A DNA stretch of 64,000 bases from Rhodospirillum sp. GTDB taxonomy: Bacteria > Pseudomonadota > Alphaproteobacteria > Rhodospirillales > Rhodospirillaceae. The translations under genes and the position numbers were made by a program. Each line of letters begins with the position of its first letter. Positions within the stretch are counted from its first letter, which is position 1. Location of the stretch: contig JAIOYK010000013.1 of NCBI GenBank assembly GCA_021741145.1, positions 44,164-108,163 of the forward strand, in the 5' to 3' direction. This document shows positions 10,795-18,747 of the stretch, piece after piece. The notes beneath the pieces are model-generated. The model was not told the DNA's origin. It did no database searches and worked only from the letters and a program-made list of their open reading frames with translations.

Positions 10795-11373
10795 CTATTC
10801 CCGCAGGACCACCGAGCGCAGAATGGACTCCATCACGGGCCATGGGTCCCCCCGGCCGCAAAGCGCGCCCCGCAGATAGGAGTCCCAAGTGCCCTCCGGC
10901 GCCGCCCTGCCAACGCGCAGGGGCGCGAAAAAGGCCACGCAGGACCGGGCCGGACCCTGGGCCTTCAGCACATAGGTCTCGCCAAAGGGCAACTGGTGAC
11001 GGCCGCTGGTCAGGGCGTCGGGCTGGACACCGGCTTCCCGCGCGAGGGCATCACGGTAAAGGGAGAGGGTCAGGGCGCCCGCATCCGTGTCCTCGGCCAT
11101 GGACCAGTCCTTGGCGTAGCGCCCATAAAGGACCACGCCCCCATCGAGCAGATGAACGAACAGATAGCGCGCGACCAGGGCCTTGTACCGACGGCCCCGG
11201 TCCAGGTCCGATGGAACGGCGATCAACAAACGGGTTTTGTCCACGTCGATCACCTGCATGGGATCCGGCGGCCCCGTCAACCAGGGTTCGGACGGAAGGG
11301 GCGCGACGGCCCGTGGCGTTCCGGCGCAGGACGCGAGCAGAAAAAGACAGAAAATCCAGACCGGAAAACGCAT
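10795..11373 (-). CDS. putative lipoprotein of unknown function
   Basis: 192 residues with a short hydrophobic leader and a clear lipobox LASC (Cys16), so it should be lipidated and anchored in the envelope. The mature part has no motif I can name; it contains two cysteines (CVAFF and LCGRG) that could pair. It precedes the cyclase on the same strand with a 74-bp gap, so co-transcription is possible. Confidence 0.7.
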   Translation of the reverse strand: MRFPVWIFCLFLLASCAGTPRAVAPLPSEPWLTGPPDPMQVIDVDKTRLLIAVPSDLDRGRRYKALVARYLFVHLLDGGVVLYGRYAKDWSMAEDTDAGALTLSLYRDALAREAGVQPDALTSGRHQLPFGETYVLKAQGPARSCVAFFAPLRVGRAAPEGTWDSYLRGALCGRGDPWPVMESILRSVVLRE

Positions 11374-11477
11374 CGCCCCCCTCCTCGTGGATCAACCGAG
11401 ACATTTGAGTCCCTTGGGATAAAACGGGGAAAGCGCCCCAACTCATTCCCATGTCTTGACAGGTTGATCCATCAATC

Positions 11478-11519
11478 AAAAAACCGAGTGGTTCGAAACA
11501 AAGGATTCAAACCACTCGG
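11478..11519 (-). terminator. intrinsic terminator (minus strand)
   Basis: A 10-pair stem (CCGAGTGGTT with AACCACTCGG in the minus-strand transcript) followed directly by six T. It lies 144 bp past the stop of the lipoprotein gene at 11663-12295 and separates that unit from the next lipoprotein gene. Confidence 0.85.
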
Positions 11520-11593
11520 ATATGGAGGTCGACGCGCCCCCACCCTTCACGCGCCACCGGATGCACCATCATCCGTGGGCGAGGAAGGATCCT

Positions 11594-11627
11594 ATTGAAA
11601 CACCCAACCAATTGAAACACCCAACCA
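11594..11627. repeat. perfect tandem duplication of 17 bp
   Basis: ATTGAAACACCCAACCA occurs twice head to tail (11594-11610, 11611-11627) in the 3' untranslated region of the lipoprotein gene at 11663. Probably a slippage product; no function evident. Confidence 0.9.
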
Positions 11628-11662
11628 GACTTCGGCCAAAGCCTTGGCTTGGGGAGGATCCC

Positions 11663-12295
11663 CTATACCAGATAGGCGCCCATGTAGGTGTGGATGCTCT
11701 TTTCCATGCGGGTGTTGAAATCGTCCATCAACTGTTCGACCAGGGTGAACCAAGCGGCTTCCCGGTCGTTGACGCTGGCCTCCTCGGGTAAGGTGATGAA
11801 GCGCCACACCTTCGCCGAGGCCTGGGCCAGAGTCACCCGCGAATCCGGGTCCACCAGTTCCACCGTGGCTTCCAGATTGGCGTCGTAACGCTCCGCCTGT
11901 TCGCTTTTGAAAGCCCCTTCCAGGCCCTTTTGAACCCCGAGCGTCTTCTCCGTCACCGCGGCGTCATGGATGGTCATGAGAACCGTATAGGGTGTCTCCC
12001 CGGTGGCCTGAATGCGGTCGAAGGCCCATTGGCGAGCCGCCCGCGCCGGAGAAAGGGGCATTTCATGGTCGACGTTGGGGGCCCGCATGGGGGCCTCGTA
12101 GGATTCCATCACATCCACCCGCCCGGCCCGAATCATCAAAGGCGCCAAATGCCCATAGCTCAATTCGGTGAATCGGGGACGGACCTCCGGCTGGGCGCAG
12201 CCCCCGGTGATCAGGGTCAATCCGCCCAGGGTCGCCACGCCCAGGGACAGGCCCAGGAAGGATCGGCGGGAGGGATCAGGATGATGGAAACGCAT
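11663..12295 (-). CDS. conserved envelope lipoprotein with Tat-like leader
   Basis: 210 residues. The leader has a twin-arginine-like RRSFLGL followed by a hydrophobic stretch and a lipobox-like TGGC (Cys33), suggesting a Tat-exported lipoprotein. The mature region contains a VDVMESYEAPMRAP segment and a helical C-terminus rich in Phe/Met. I recognise no enzymatic motif. It lies 69 bp downstream of hslO on the same strand, so it may form the last gene of the argD-argF-hslO transcription unit, which would end at the terminator at 11478-11519. Confidence 0.72.
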   Translation of the reverse strand: MRFHHPDPSRRSFLGLSLGVATLGGLTLITGGCAQPEVRPRFTELSYGHLAPLMIRAGRVDVMESYEAPMRAPNVDHEMPLSPARAARQWAFDRIQATGETPYTVLMTIHDAAVTEKTLGVQKGLEGAFKSEQAERYDANLEATVELVDPDSRVTLAQASAKVWRFITLPEEASVNDREAAWFTLVEQLMDDFNTRMEKSIHTYMGAYLV

Positions 12296-12364
12296 GGGAA
12301 ACCCCAGAGAAGGTATTTGGAAGCGAAACCAATCGAGCCGGGATCGCGTCCGCGCCGTGTCTCG

Positions 12365-13312
12365 CTAGGTCTCGGTCTTGTCCGAACCGGACGGACCATT
12401 GGTTTGGCCGTCCAGTTCCTCGACCGTCAAAGCATATGTTGCTTTGCAAAATTCGCAAGTCACCTCGACTGATCCGTCCTTGCTTAATTCCAGAACTTCC
12501 TCGCGCGGGAATGTGGCGAGAGTACGGATCACCTTCGCCCGGGAGCAACGGCAACCGAAAAAAACGGGGCGGTAGGGAGAGACGCGGACCTCCTCCTGGT
12601 GGAAGGGACGGCGCAGCAGATCCTCCGGCGTCAAGGCCGGGTTGACCAATTCCTCGGCGGTCAGACTGTCCATCAGGAGGGTCGCGGTGTTCCAATGCTC
12701 GTCCCAATCCTCCCCATCCTTGCCCCCGACCTCGGGCGGCATGCGTTGCAGGACCATGGCCGTCGCCCCCCAGGAAGCGTCGGCGGGGGATCCCTGGGGC
12801 GGGGGCATCGCGGCCACCTTCACCAGGGTTGGCAACTGTTCGGATTGCTCGAAATACCTCTGGACGCAATCGGACAGATGGTCCCCCTCAAGGGAGACAA
12901 TGCCTTGATAGCGCTCCGTATTCGGACCCTGGTCGACGGTGAAGGCCAGATGACCACGGCCCAACAACTCGGGCACGGGGCGCGTGACCGGCCCCTTGGG
13001 CAGGGCCTCCTCCCGGAAGCGAGCAACGCCGCGTACCATGCCCGCGCTGGTGACATCGGCCACCAGGGCATGGATGGGGCCATCCCCCCGCGCCTGCAGG
13101 GTGAAGACCCCTTCGTATTTCAGGCCCGAGGCGAGAACCAAGCCCAACAACACGACCTCGCCCACCATTTGGGCCACGACGGGTGGGTAGTCATGGGGGC
13201 CGACCGTGTCGGCGACCACGCGCCCAGCCCGCGCCAACCGCCCCCGGAACACGCCCGAAGCCAGATGGAACGGCAGGATAAGATTGTCCGTTGGGCCAGG
13301 CATGGCGATCAT
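12365..13312 (-). CDS. hslO: redox-regulated chaperone Hsp33
   Basis: 315-residue Hsp33. The substrate-binding core shows the usual GPHDYPPVVAQMVGE and GDGPIHALVADV segments; the C-terminal zinc redox switch has CxC (FFGCRCSRAKV) and CxxC (VTCEFCKA) in order, so oxidative activation in the cytosol is expected. Two in-frame ATGs (13312, 13303) are possible starts; both lie between the argF stop and the conserved core. It follows argF by 84 bp, an argF-hslO pairing common in alphaproteobacteria. Confidence 0.95.
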   Translation of the reverse strand: MIAMPGPTDNLILPFHLASGVFRGRLARAGRVVADTVGPHDYPPVVAQMVGEVVLLGLVLASGLKYEGVFTLQARGDGPIHALVADVTSAGMVRGVARFREEALPKGPVTRPVPELLGRGHLAFTVDQGPNTERYQGIVSLEGDHLSDCVQRYFEQSEQLPTLVKVAAMPPPQGSPADASWGATAMVLQRMPPEVGGKDGEDWDEHWNTATLLMDSLTAEELVNPALTPEDLLRRPFHQEEVRVSPYRPVFFGCRCSRAKVIRTLATFPREEVLELSKDGSVEVTCEFCKATYALTVEELDGQTNGPSGSDKTET

Positions 13313-13396
13313 CCCGCATCGGCTAGGGTGAGGAGACCAGGGACCGGAATCCGGGAAGCACAGGCTCCCCAGAAGGTCCGGATCCACGGGTCACGG

Positions 13397-14314
13397 TCAG
13401 TTCAGGCACCAGGCCAGGACACCCTTCTGGGCATGCAGTCGGTTTTCCGCCTCGTCCCAGACCACCGATTGGGGTCCATCGATCACCTCGTCGGTCACTT
13501 CCTCGCCGCGGTGAGCAGGCAGGCAATGCATGAACAGGGCCTCGGGCCGGGCCTTGGCCATCAGGGCCGCGTTCACCTGAAAGGGCGCCAGGGCTTCCTT
13601 GCGAGAGGTATCCTCGCACCCCATGGACAGCCACGTGTCGGTGACCACGCAATCGACACCCTCGACCGCGGCGACGGGATCGGCGGTCACGGTCACCAAT
13701 GCCCCTTGGGCGCGCGCCCAAGCCACCACCGATGCCGGGGGTTCAAGGCTGGGCGGGCAGGCGAGATGAATGGAGAACTCGAATTGGGCGGCGGCCTTGA
13801 TCCAGGAGGCGGCCACGTTATTGCCATCCCCGGACCAGGCGACGGTCTTGCCCTTGATGGCGCCGCGATGTTCCTCGAAGGTCATCACGTCCGCCATCAA
13901 CTGGCAGGGGTGGGAGATATCCGTCAAGCCATTGATCACCGGCACGGTCGCGTGGCGGGCCAGTTCCTCCAGCTTCGCCGGATCCCCCGTGCGCAACATC
14001 ATGATGTCCACATAGCGGGACAGCACCCGAGCGGTGTCGGCGATGGTCTCGCCCCGGCCCAACTGGGTGTCGTCGGGCATCAAGGTCATGACATTGCCGC
14101 CGAGTTGGCGCATGCCAACCTCGAAGGATACCCGCGTGCGGGTCGAGGGCTTTTCGAAGATCAGGGCCAGGACCTTGCCAGCCAAGGGCTGGGTGGTCCC
14201 ACCGTGGGAGCGTTCCCGCTTGAACGCCTTGCCCTGCTCCAGAATGGAGCGCAACTCGTCCCGACTGAAATCGCCAAGATCCAGAAAATGCTTCGGCTTC
14301 GGTGTCGCCAGCAT
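13397..14314 (-). CDS. argF: ornithine carbamoyltransferase
   Basis: 305-residue anabolic OTCase, joining carbamoyl phosphate and ornithine to make citrulline. The carbamoyl-phosphate motif STRTR is at residues 57-61, the ornithine loop DTWLSMG and the C-terminal [13 protein letters not shown] (catalytic Cys) are present. The ATG at 14314 lies two bases after the argD stop with an RBS (GGGAGAGGG) inside the argD 3' end, so translation is probably coupled. Confidence 0.97.
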   Translation of the reverse strand: MLATPKPKHFLDLGDFSRDELRSILEQGKAFKRERSHGGTTQPLAGKVLALIFEKPSTRTRVSFEVGMRQLGGNVMTLMPDDTQLGRGETIADTARVLSRYVDIMMLRTGDPAKLEELARHATVPVINGLTDISHPCQLMADVMTFEEHRGAIKGKTVAWSGDGNNVAASWIKAAAQFEFSIHLACPPSLEPPASVVAWARAQGALVTVTADPVAAVEGVDCVVTDTWLSMGCEDTSRKEALAPFQVNAALMAKARPEALFMHCLPAHRGEEVTDEVIDGPQSVVWDEAENRLHAQKGVLAWCLN

Positions 14315-14316
14315 TG

Positions 14317-15507
14317 TTATCCCTCTCCCTTCTCGATCCGCGCGCAAGCGGCTTCGATGGCCACCTCGGCCGCGTCGATCTCGGCCTTGCCGATAATGAG
14401 CGGAGGCAGCAACCGAACCACATTCCCACCGGCGGGAACCGCCAGCAGTCCCTCGGCGCGCAGGGCGTCCAACACCTGGGTATTGGAGACGACGCAAACC
14501 AAGCCGATCATCAGCCCCTTGCCCCGCACCGCCTTGAGCACCGTCGGGTGCCCGGCCACCAAGCCCTCCAGGCGCGTCCACAGATCCTTGGCCGCGGATT
14601 GAACGCCCTCCAGAAATCCATCGGCCAGCATAACGTCGAACACGGCGTTGCCCACGGCCATGGCCAGGGGATTGCCGCCAAACGTGCTGCCATGTGTCCC
14701 CGGCGTCAAGGCCTGGGCAACGTCTTCACGGGCAAGGAACGCACCCATGGGGAAGCCGCCGCCGATGCCCTTGGCGACCGCCATGACGTCGGGCTCGGCG
14801 CCTTCTTCCCACTGGTGGGCGAAGAGCTTGCCGGTCCGTCCCATGCCGGTCTGGATCTCATCCATGATCAGCACCAGACCGAATTCGTCGGCCATCTTGC
14901 GCAGTCCCGCCAAGTACCCCTCCGGTGGCGGGTTGATGCCGCCCTCGCCCTGGATGGGTTCCACCAGGATGGCGGCGGTCTCATCGGTCACCGCGGCCCT
15001 GGCTTCGTTCAGGTTGCCGAAGGCCACCCGGTCGAAGCCGTCGGGCATGGGGCCGAATCCCTGGCGATACGTCTCCGACCCACCCGCGGCCAGGGTGGCC
15101 AGGGTCCGGCCATGAAACGCCTCCGTCGCCACGATGATCCGATTCCTTTGGGGCTGGCCCTTGACCACCTGCTGGTAGCGGCGGGCGAGCTTTAAGCTGC
15201 CCTCCATGGCCTCGGCGCCAGAGTTACAGAAGAAAACGGAATCGGCGAAGGTGTTTTCCACCAGCCGCTGGGCCAGCTTGTGCTGCCCTGGGATCTCGTA
15301 GAGGTTCGAGCAATGCCAAAGCTTGCCCGCCTGATCGCGCAGGGCCTCCACCAGATGGGGATGGGCATGGCCAAGGGATGTGACGGCAACTCCCCCCCCG
15401 AAGTCCAGATATCGTCGCCCGTCATTGGCGAGGAGCCAAGCACCCTCGCCCCGCTCGAACGAGATGTTCACGCGGCTATAGGTAGGCATGACGGCCGAGA
15501 TAGTCAT
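14317..15507 (-). CDS. argD: acetylornithine aminotransferase
   Basis: 396-residue class III PLP aminotransferase of arginine synthesis. Visible motifs: [18 protein letters not shown], the pyridine-N Asp in [15 protein letters not shown] and the PLP lysine in [15 protein letters not shown]. First gene of argD-argF-hslO. The frame is open upstream to a GTG at 15654, but [12 protein letters not shown] at 15507 matches family N-termini. A sigma-70-like promoter and a terminator-like hairpin precede it (15583-15665), which implies control in the leader. Confidence 0.95.
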   Translation of the reverse strand: MTISAVMPTYSRVNISFERGEGAWLLANDGRRYLDFGGGVAVTSLGHAHPHLVEALRDQAGKLWHCSNLYEIPGQHKLAQRLVENTFADSVFFCNSGAEAMEGSLKLARRYQQVVKGQPQRNRIIVATEAFHGRTLATLAAGGSETYRQGFGPMPDGFDRVAFGNLNEARAAVTDETAAILVEPIQGEGGINPPPEGYLAGLRKMADEFGLVLIMDEIQTGMGRTGKLFAHQWEEGAEPDVMAVAKGIGGGFPMGAFLAREDVAQALTPGTHGSTFGGNPLAMAVGNAVFDVMLADGFLEGVQSAAKDLWTRLEGLVAGHPTVLKAVRGKGLMIGLVCVVSNTQVLDALRAEGLLAVPAGGNVVRLLPPLIIGKAEIDAAEVAIEAACARIEKGEG

Positions 15508-15582
15508 TGCTTCGTGACGCGTCCTTGATCGCTTGTCGACGGGAACCGCCTTCCCTTGGGGAAGAGCGTTTGGCTTCGGACC

Positions 15583-15618
15583 AAAAAAAACGAGGGGCGG
15601 CAAATATGCCGCCCATCG
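15583..15618 (-). terminator. intrinsic terminator / candidate attenuator in the argD leader
   Basis: In the minus-strand transcript an 8-pair stem (GGGCGGCA with TGCCGCCC, loop TATT), extended by three more pairs across one mismatch (CGA/TCG), is followed immediately by eight T. It sits 75 bp upstream of the argD ATG and just downstream of a good promoter, so it can act as an attenuator. It could instead end transcripts from the DegT-like gene 172 bp upstream. Confidence 0.8.
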
Positions 15619-15636
15619 ATTCCGAAGGAAGCGAGC

Positions 15637-15665
15637 TTTATTGCGCCTTTCCACGGGGTTGTCAA
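15637..15665 (-). promoter_or_regulatory. candidate sigma-70 promoter of argD operon
   Basis: A perfect TTGACA (15665-15660) and, after 17 bases, AATAAA (15642-15637). Start of transcription would fall near 15630, some 12 bases before the terminator hairpin and about 120 bases before argD. Confidence 0.55.
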
Positions 15666-15789
15666 CGCATGGTGGCGCCTCCGCATGGCACGGAACCCCG
15701 ATGAAGGGTGTGGCATGCCGCCTGTCCTGGGAAAATCCAGGTCGAACTCCCCCCCTGTCCGGCGGTTTTGCCCGCCCCCTTTGCCGTGG

Positions 15790-16884
15790 TCAGGACAGCA
15801 CCTCGGTCAGAGCCGCGATGACCGCGCTTTGCAAGGAACCGGGGATCTGGGCATAGACGGGAAGGGACAGGGCGTCCCGACACCAGGTCAGGGCATTGGG
15901 CAGGTCGGTCTCCGCGTCCCCCTCCTCTCCCATATTCCGAAGCGCCAAGGGCCGCAGGACCCGATCTTCCATACCCAATGCGACGAGGCGATCCCGCGCC
16001 GCCGCTCCCGCCGCCCCAAAGATGACCGGAACACGGGCCAGATACTGGTCATAGACGTGGGTTGCCTCCGACAGCTCCCGGGGAACACGGATCCCCAAGG
16101 GAGCCATCGCCATGTCATAGCGGAGGGCCACGGACTGGCGCCGCAGAATTCCCCCTTCCAGACCCCGCATGCGCAGCCGGGCCACGCCCGCCCGCAAACC
16201 GTCCATGGACAAGGCCAAGGTCGCGGCCAAATCCCGGGCCCGGGCGTCCAGGGCGGGATCATCGGTCACCAGCAATCCCGCGGGTCCAAGGGCCGAGAAG
16301 GTCCGGTCTGGCCCAAGACAAAAAACCCCGATCCGGCCGATGCCACCACACCGCCGCCCCATGAGAGCCGCGCCAACGGCCTCGGACGCGTCCTCGATCA
16401 CCGGAAGGCCATGGACCTGGGCCGCGGCCTCCAGGGCGGGAAGTTTGGCGGGGTGACCCGTCCGATGGGACACCAACACCGCCCGCGCGCCCGCGCCCCG
16501 GTCCGAACCAAGCACCCGCGCCAAGGCACTGGGATCCATCAGCGGTTGCCCCTCCTCGACATCGACGGGAATAGCCCGGATCCCCAGGCGGGCAAGCGCC
16601 GCGTCAACACCAGCGTCGGCGAAGGCATCAACCAAGACGCGATCACCATTCCCCAGACCCAACACCCTTAAAGCGAGTTCCACGGCGGTCACGCCACTCG
16701 ACAAAGCCAAGGCATGCCCGACGCCTAACCAACGGGTAAAAGTTTGTTCCAATAAGGACACTTCACCATGGATACGAGACGGCTCCACCTCCGTGGAACG
16801 GACCATGACTTGTCGCAAATCCCCTTGAATTTCTCGAATACCTGCGAGTAAATCGCGGAGAGGGATGGGTTCTTTTCCGATCAC
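15790..16884 (-). CDS. DegT/DnrJ/EryC1/StrS-fold protein lacking the PLP lysine
   Basis: 364 residues with the full fold of sugar aminotransferases: ALSSGVTAVELAL (residues 60-72), the pyridine-N Asp in PVIEDASEA (Asp165), and the segment FCLGPDRTFSALGPAGLLVTDD that aligns with the family's FSFYPTKNLGAYGDGG. The Schiff-base lysine is replaced by Arg194. Ordinary transamination is therefore unlikely; a dehydratase-like, binding or degenerate role is possible. The start is a GTG with a good RBS (AAAGGAA). It lies between argD and a TPR-glycosyltransferase and may act with the glycan genes; that is inference. Confidence 0.85.
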   Translation of the reverse strand: MIGKEPIPLRDLLAGIREIQGDLRQVMVRSTEVEPSRIHGEVSLLEQTFTRWLGVGHALALSSGVTAVELALRVLGLGNGDRVLVDAFADAGVDAALARLGIRAIPVDVEEGQPLMDPSALARVLGSDRGAGARAVLVSHRTGHPAKLPALEAAAQVHGLPVIEDASEAVGAALMGRRCGGIGRIGVFCLGPDRTFSALGPAGLLVTDDPALDARARDLAATLALSMDGLRAGVARLRMRGLEGGILRRQSVALRYDMAMAPLGIRVPRELSEATHVYDQYLARVPVIFGAAGAAARDRLVALGMEDRVLRPLALRNMGEEGDAETDLPNALTWCRDALSLPVYAQIPGSLQSAVIAALTEVLS

Positions 16885-17016
16885 TGCCGTTTCCTTTCGC
16901 CAATGATCCGGACGCTAAGCATCTTTATTCCCGCAGTAAAGCTGTAGATATCCACAACCCGTTATTAAAAGTAGAAAAACACAATAGCATTTTCGCGTAA
17001 ATTTACCTATTCTCCC

Positions 17017-18588
17017 CTATCCCTGGTAAAAGCGCCCCAAAGCGAGCATTTCACTTACCTTTTCCACACAAGCGCGCCATTCCCCCAAGGTTGTCTGTCG
17101 AACCAATCGCAGGCTGGGGTACCAGGGTGTAACCCCCCGCCCCCGCCCCCATCGCCAATCGCAATGGGCGGCGAGGAGCAGGATACAGGGCCGGTTCAGG
17201 GCTCCGGCCAGATGGGCCACGCTGGTATCGGTGGTCACGACAAGATCAAGGCGCTCCATCATCGCCCCGGTCGCCGCGTAATCCGTCATCCAGGGGGCCA
17301 GGTCCGTCACCAAGGGGAAGCCGACCTCCTCCAGACGTTTCGCGGGTGGTCCCTTTTGCAGACTGTAAGCCTGGACCCCGGGACCCTCGGCCAGGGGCAG
17401 AAGGTCAAGGAGATCGCAGGCCCGGGTTCCATTATCGGCGAAATCGGGATTGCCGGACCAGCAGAGCCCCACCTTGAGCCCGTCTCTGGTCTCGCCCAAG
17501 GGGGGCGGAACAGCGATCCCCGGAGGCACCGTCACATAAGGCGGGGAGTCCGAAGCCAGGTCGGAAAATCCAATGCCCAAACGGTGAGGCAGGCTGAAAG
17601 CCCGAATCCACAGGTCGTGTCCGTCTTCCTCCACCGCGCCAAAGGGGAGGACCCTCTCAACCCCGTCCAAGGTCGAGAACAGCGTAACCAGGGAGGGGTG
17701 GGCTTCCAGGATCACCCGGGCGCCCATGGCCGCGAGGCGGGGCATCCATCGAACCGCCTGGATCATGTCGCCCGCTCCCTGTTCGGCGGCCACCAGCAAC
17801 CGCTTTCCCATCAGGGATCCCCCGGTCCATTCCGGCCCTGACGGATCGGGCAGGGACCATGCCGCGCGGCGACGGCGCCATTCATAGGCGGCGAAGCCCT
17901 CCCCATAGCGGTCGAGGCTCAGCAGAAGATTGGCCCGGTTCCACTGGCCGTCCGCCAGGGCCGGATCCAGCGCCACGGCTCGGTCCTGGATCTCCAGGGC
18001 CTCCCCGACCCGGTCCAGGCGGCGCAGCACCACCCCCAGGTTGGTGGCCACCCGGGCATTCGCTGGCTCCACCGCCCAGGCCCGACGCAACAGGGCTTCC
18101 GCCTCCACCAACCGTCCTTGCCGCGCCCTCAGATTACCCAGGGTATAAAGGGCTGGGCCGTGGTCCGGGGCGAGGGCCAGTAGACGCTCGTGCAGAGCGA
18201 CCGCCTCCTCCCTCCGACCGGCCTCGTCGCGCAGTCGGGCGAGGTTGAACAGCGTCTCGATCCGGTTCGGTTCCGTGGCCAGGGTCGCGGCCCAGGCGGC
18301 ATCGGCGGCGTCCCACAGCCCCGCGCCGCGCAGGGCCACGCCCAGATTGTGGAGAAGGCGAGGATCCGTCCCGGCCCGCCCCAGGGCCTGGCGGAAGAGC
18401 ATGGCGGCCTCCGCCGAATTTCCCCGGTCCTCGGCCAAGGCCGCGAGCACGGCGAGCAACCGGGGGTGCCCCTCGTCCACGGCCAGGCCCATGCGAGCCA
18501 ATTGGTCCGCCCGGGCCCGGTCCCCCCGGCTCCAGGCGGCCTCCGCCCGCTCCGCGATGGGGTCCAGGGGGTCGTTTTCCTCCGTCAT
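17017..18588 (-). CDS. TPR protein with C-terminal glycosyltransferase-like domain (paralogue A)
   Basis: 523 residues. Residues ~1-240 are tandem tetratricopeptide repeats (for example LLHNLGVALRGAGLWDAADAAW and ALYTLGNLRARQGRLVEAEALL). The C-terminal ~270 residues resemble GT9/GT41-like domains: LLVAAEQGAGDMIQAVRW, VGLCWSGNPDFADNGTRA and VVTTDTSVAHLAGALNRP. Such TPR-GTs modify proteins or surface glycans. It is divergent from a clear paralogue across 159 bp. The longer upstream frame was rejected because TPRs start just after the ATG at 18588. Substrate unknown; the nearby flagellar cluster makes flagellar glycosylation a hypothesis. Confidence 0.85.
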   Translation of the reverse strand: MTEENDPLDPIAERAEAAWSRGDRARADQLARMGLAVDEGHPRLLAVLAALAEDRGNSAEAAMLFRQALGRAGTDPRLLHNLGVALRGAGLWDAADAAWAATLATEPNRIETLFNLARLRDEAGRREEAVALHERLLALAPDHGPALYTLGNLRARQGRLVEAEALLRRAWAVEPANARVATNLGVVLRRLDRVGEALEIQDRAVALDPALADGQWNRANLLLSLDRYGEGFAAYEWRRRRAAWSLPDPSGPEWTGGSLMGKRLLVAAEQGAGDMIQAVRWMPRLAAMGARVILEAHPSLVTLFSTLDGVERVLPFGAVEEDGHDLWIRAFSLPHRLGIGFSDLASDSPPYVTVPPGIAVPPPLGETRDGLKVGLCWSGNPDFADNGTRACDLLDLLPLAEGPGVQAYSLQKGPPAKRLEEVGFPLVTDLAPWMTDYAATGAMMERLDLVVTTDTSVAHLAGALNRPCILLLAAHCDWRWGRGRGVTPWYPSLRLVRQTTLGEWRACVEKVSEMLALGRFYQG

Positions 18589-18747
18589 GGCGGCAGTGTG
18601 GCCTGGACCGGACCCTCCGGCAAGCTCGCCCCTTGTCAGGACCGACGGAAAGGGGGACCTTGGATCACGAGGGACCACCCCTGCCCTGTTCCTGACCCAA
18701 GCCCTAGCCCGTCCCAATCGCCCCTCGCGCCATCCGATTGATCCGCC

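Noticed and set aside
15508..15654. Arg-rich GTG-started extension ([13 protein letters not shown]) of argD as an arginine-sensing leader peptide
   Set aside because: It begins upstream of the predicted -10 element, has no stop before argD and reads through the terminator stem.
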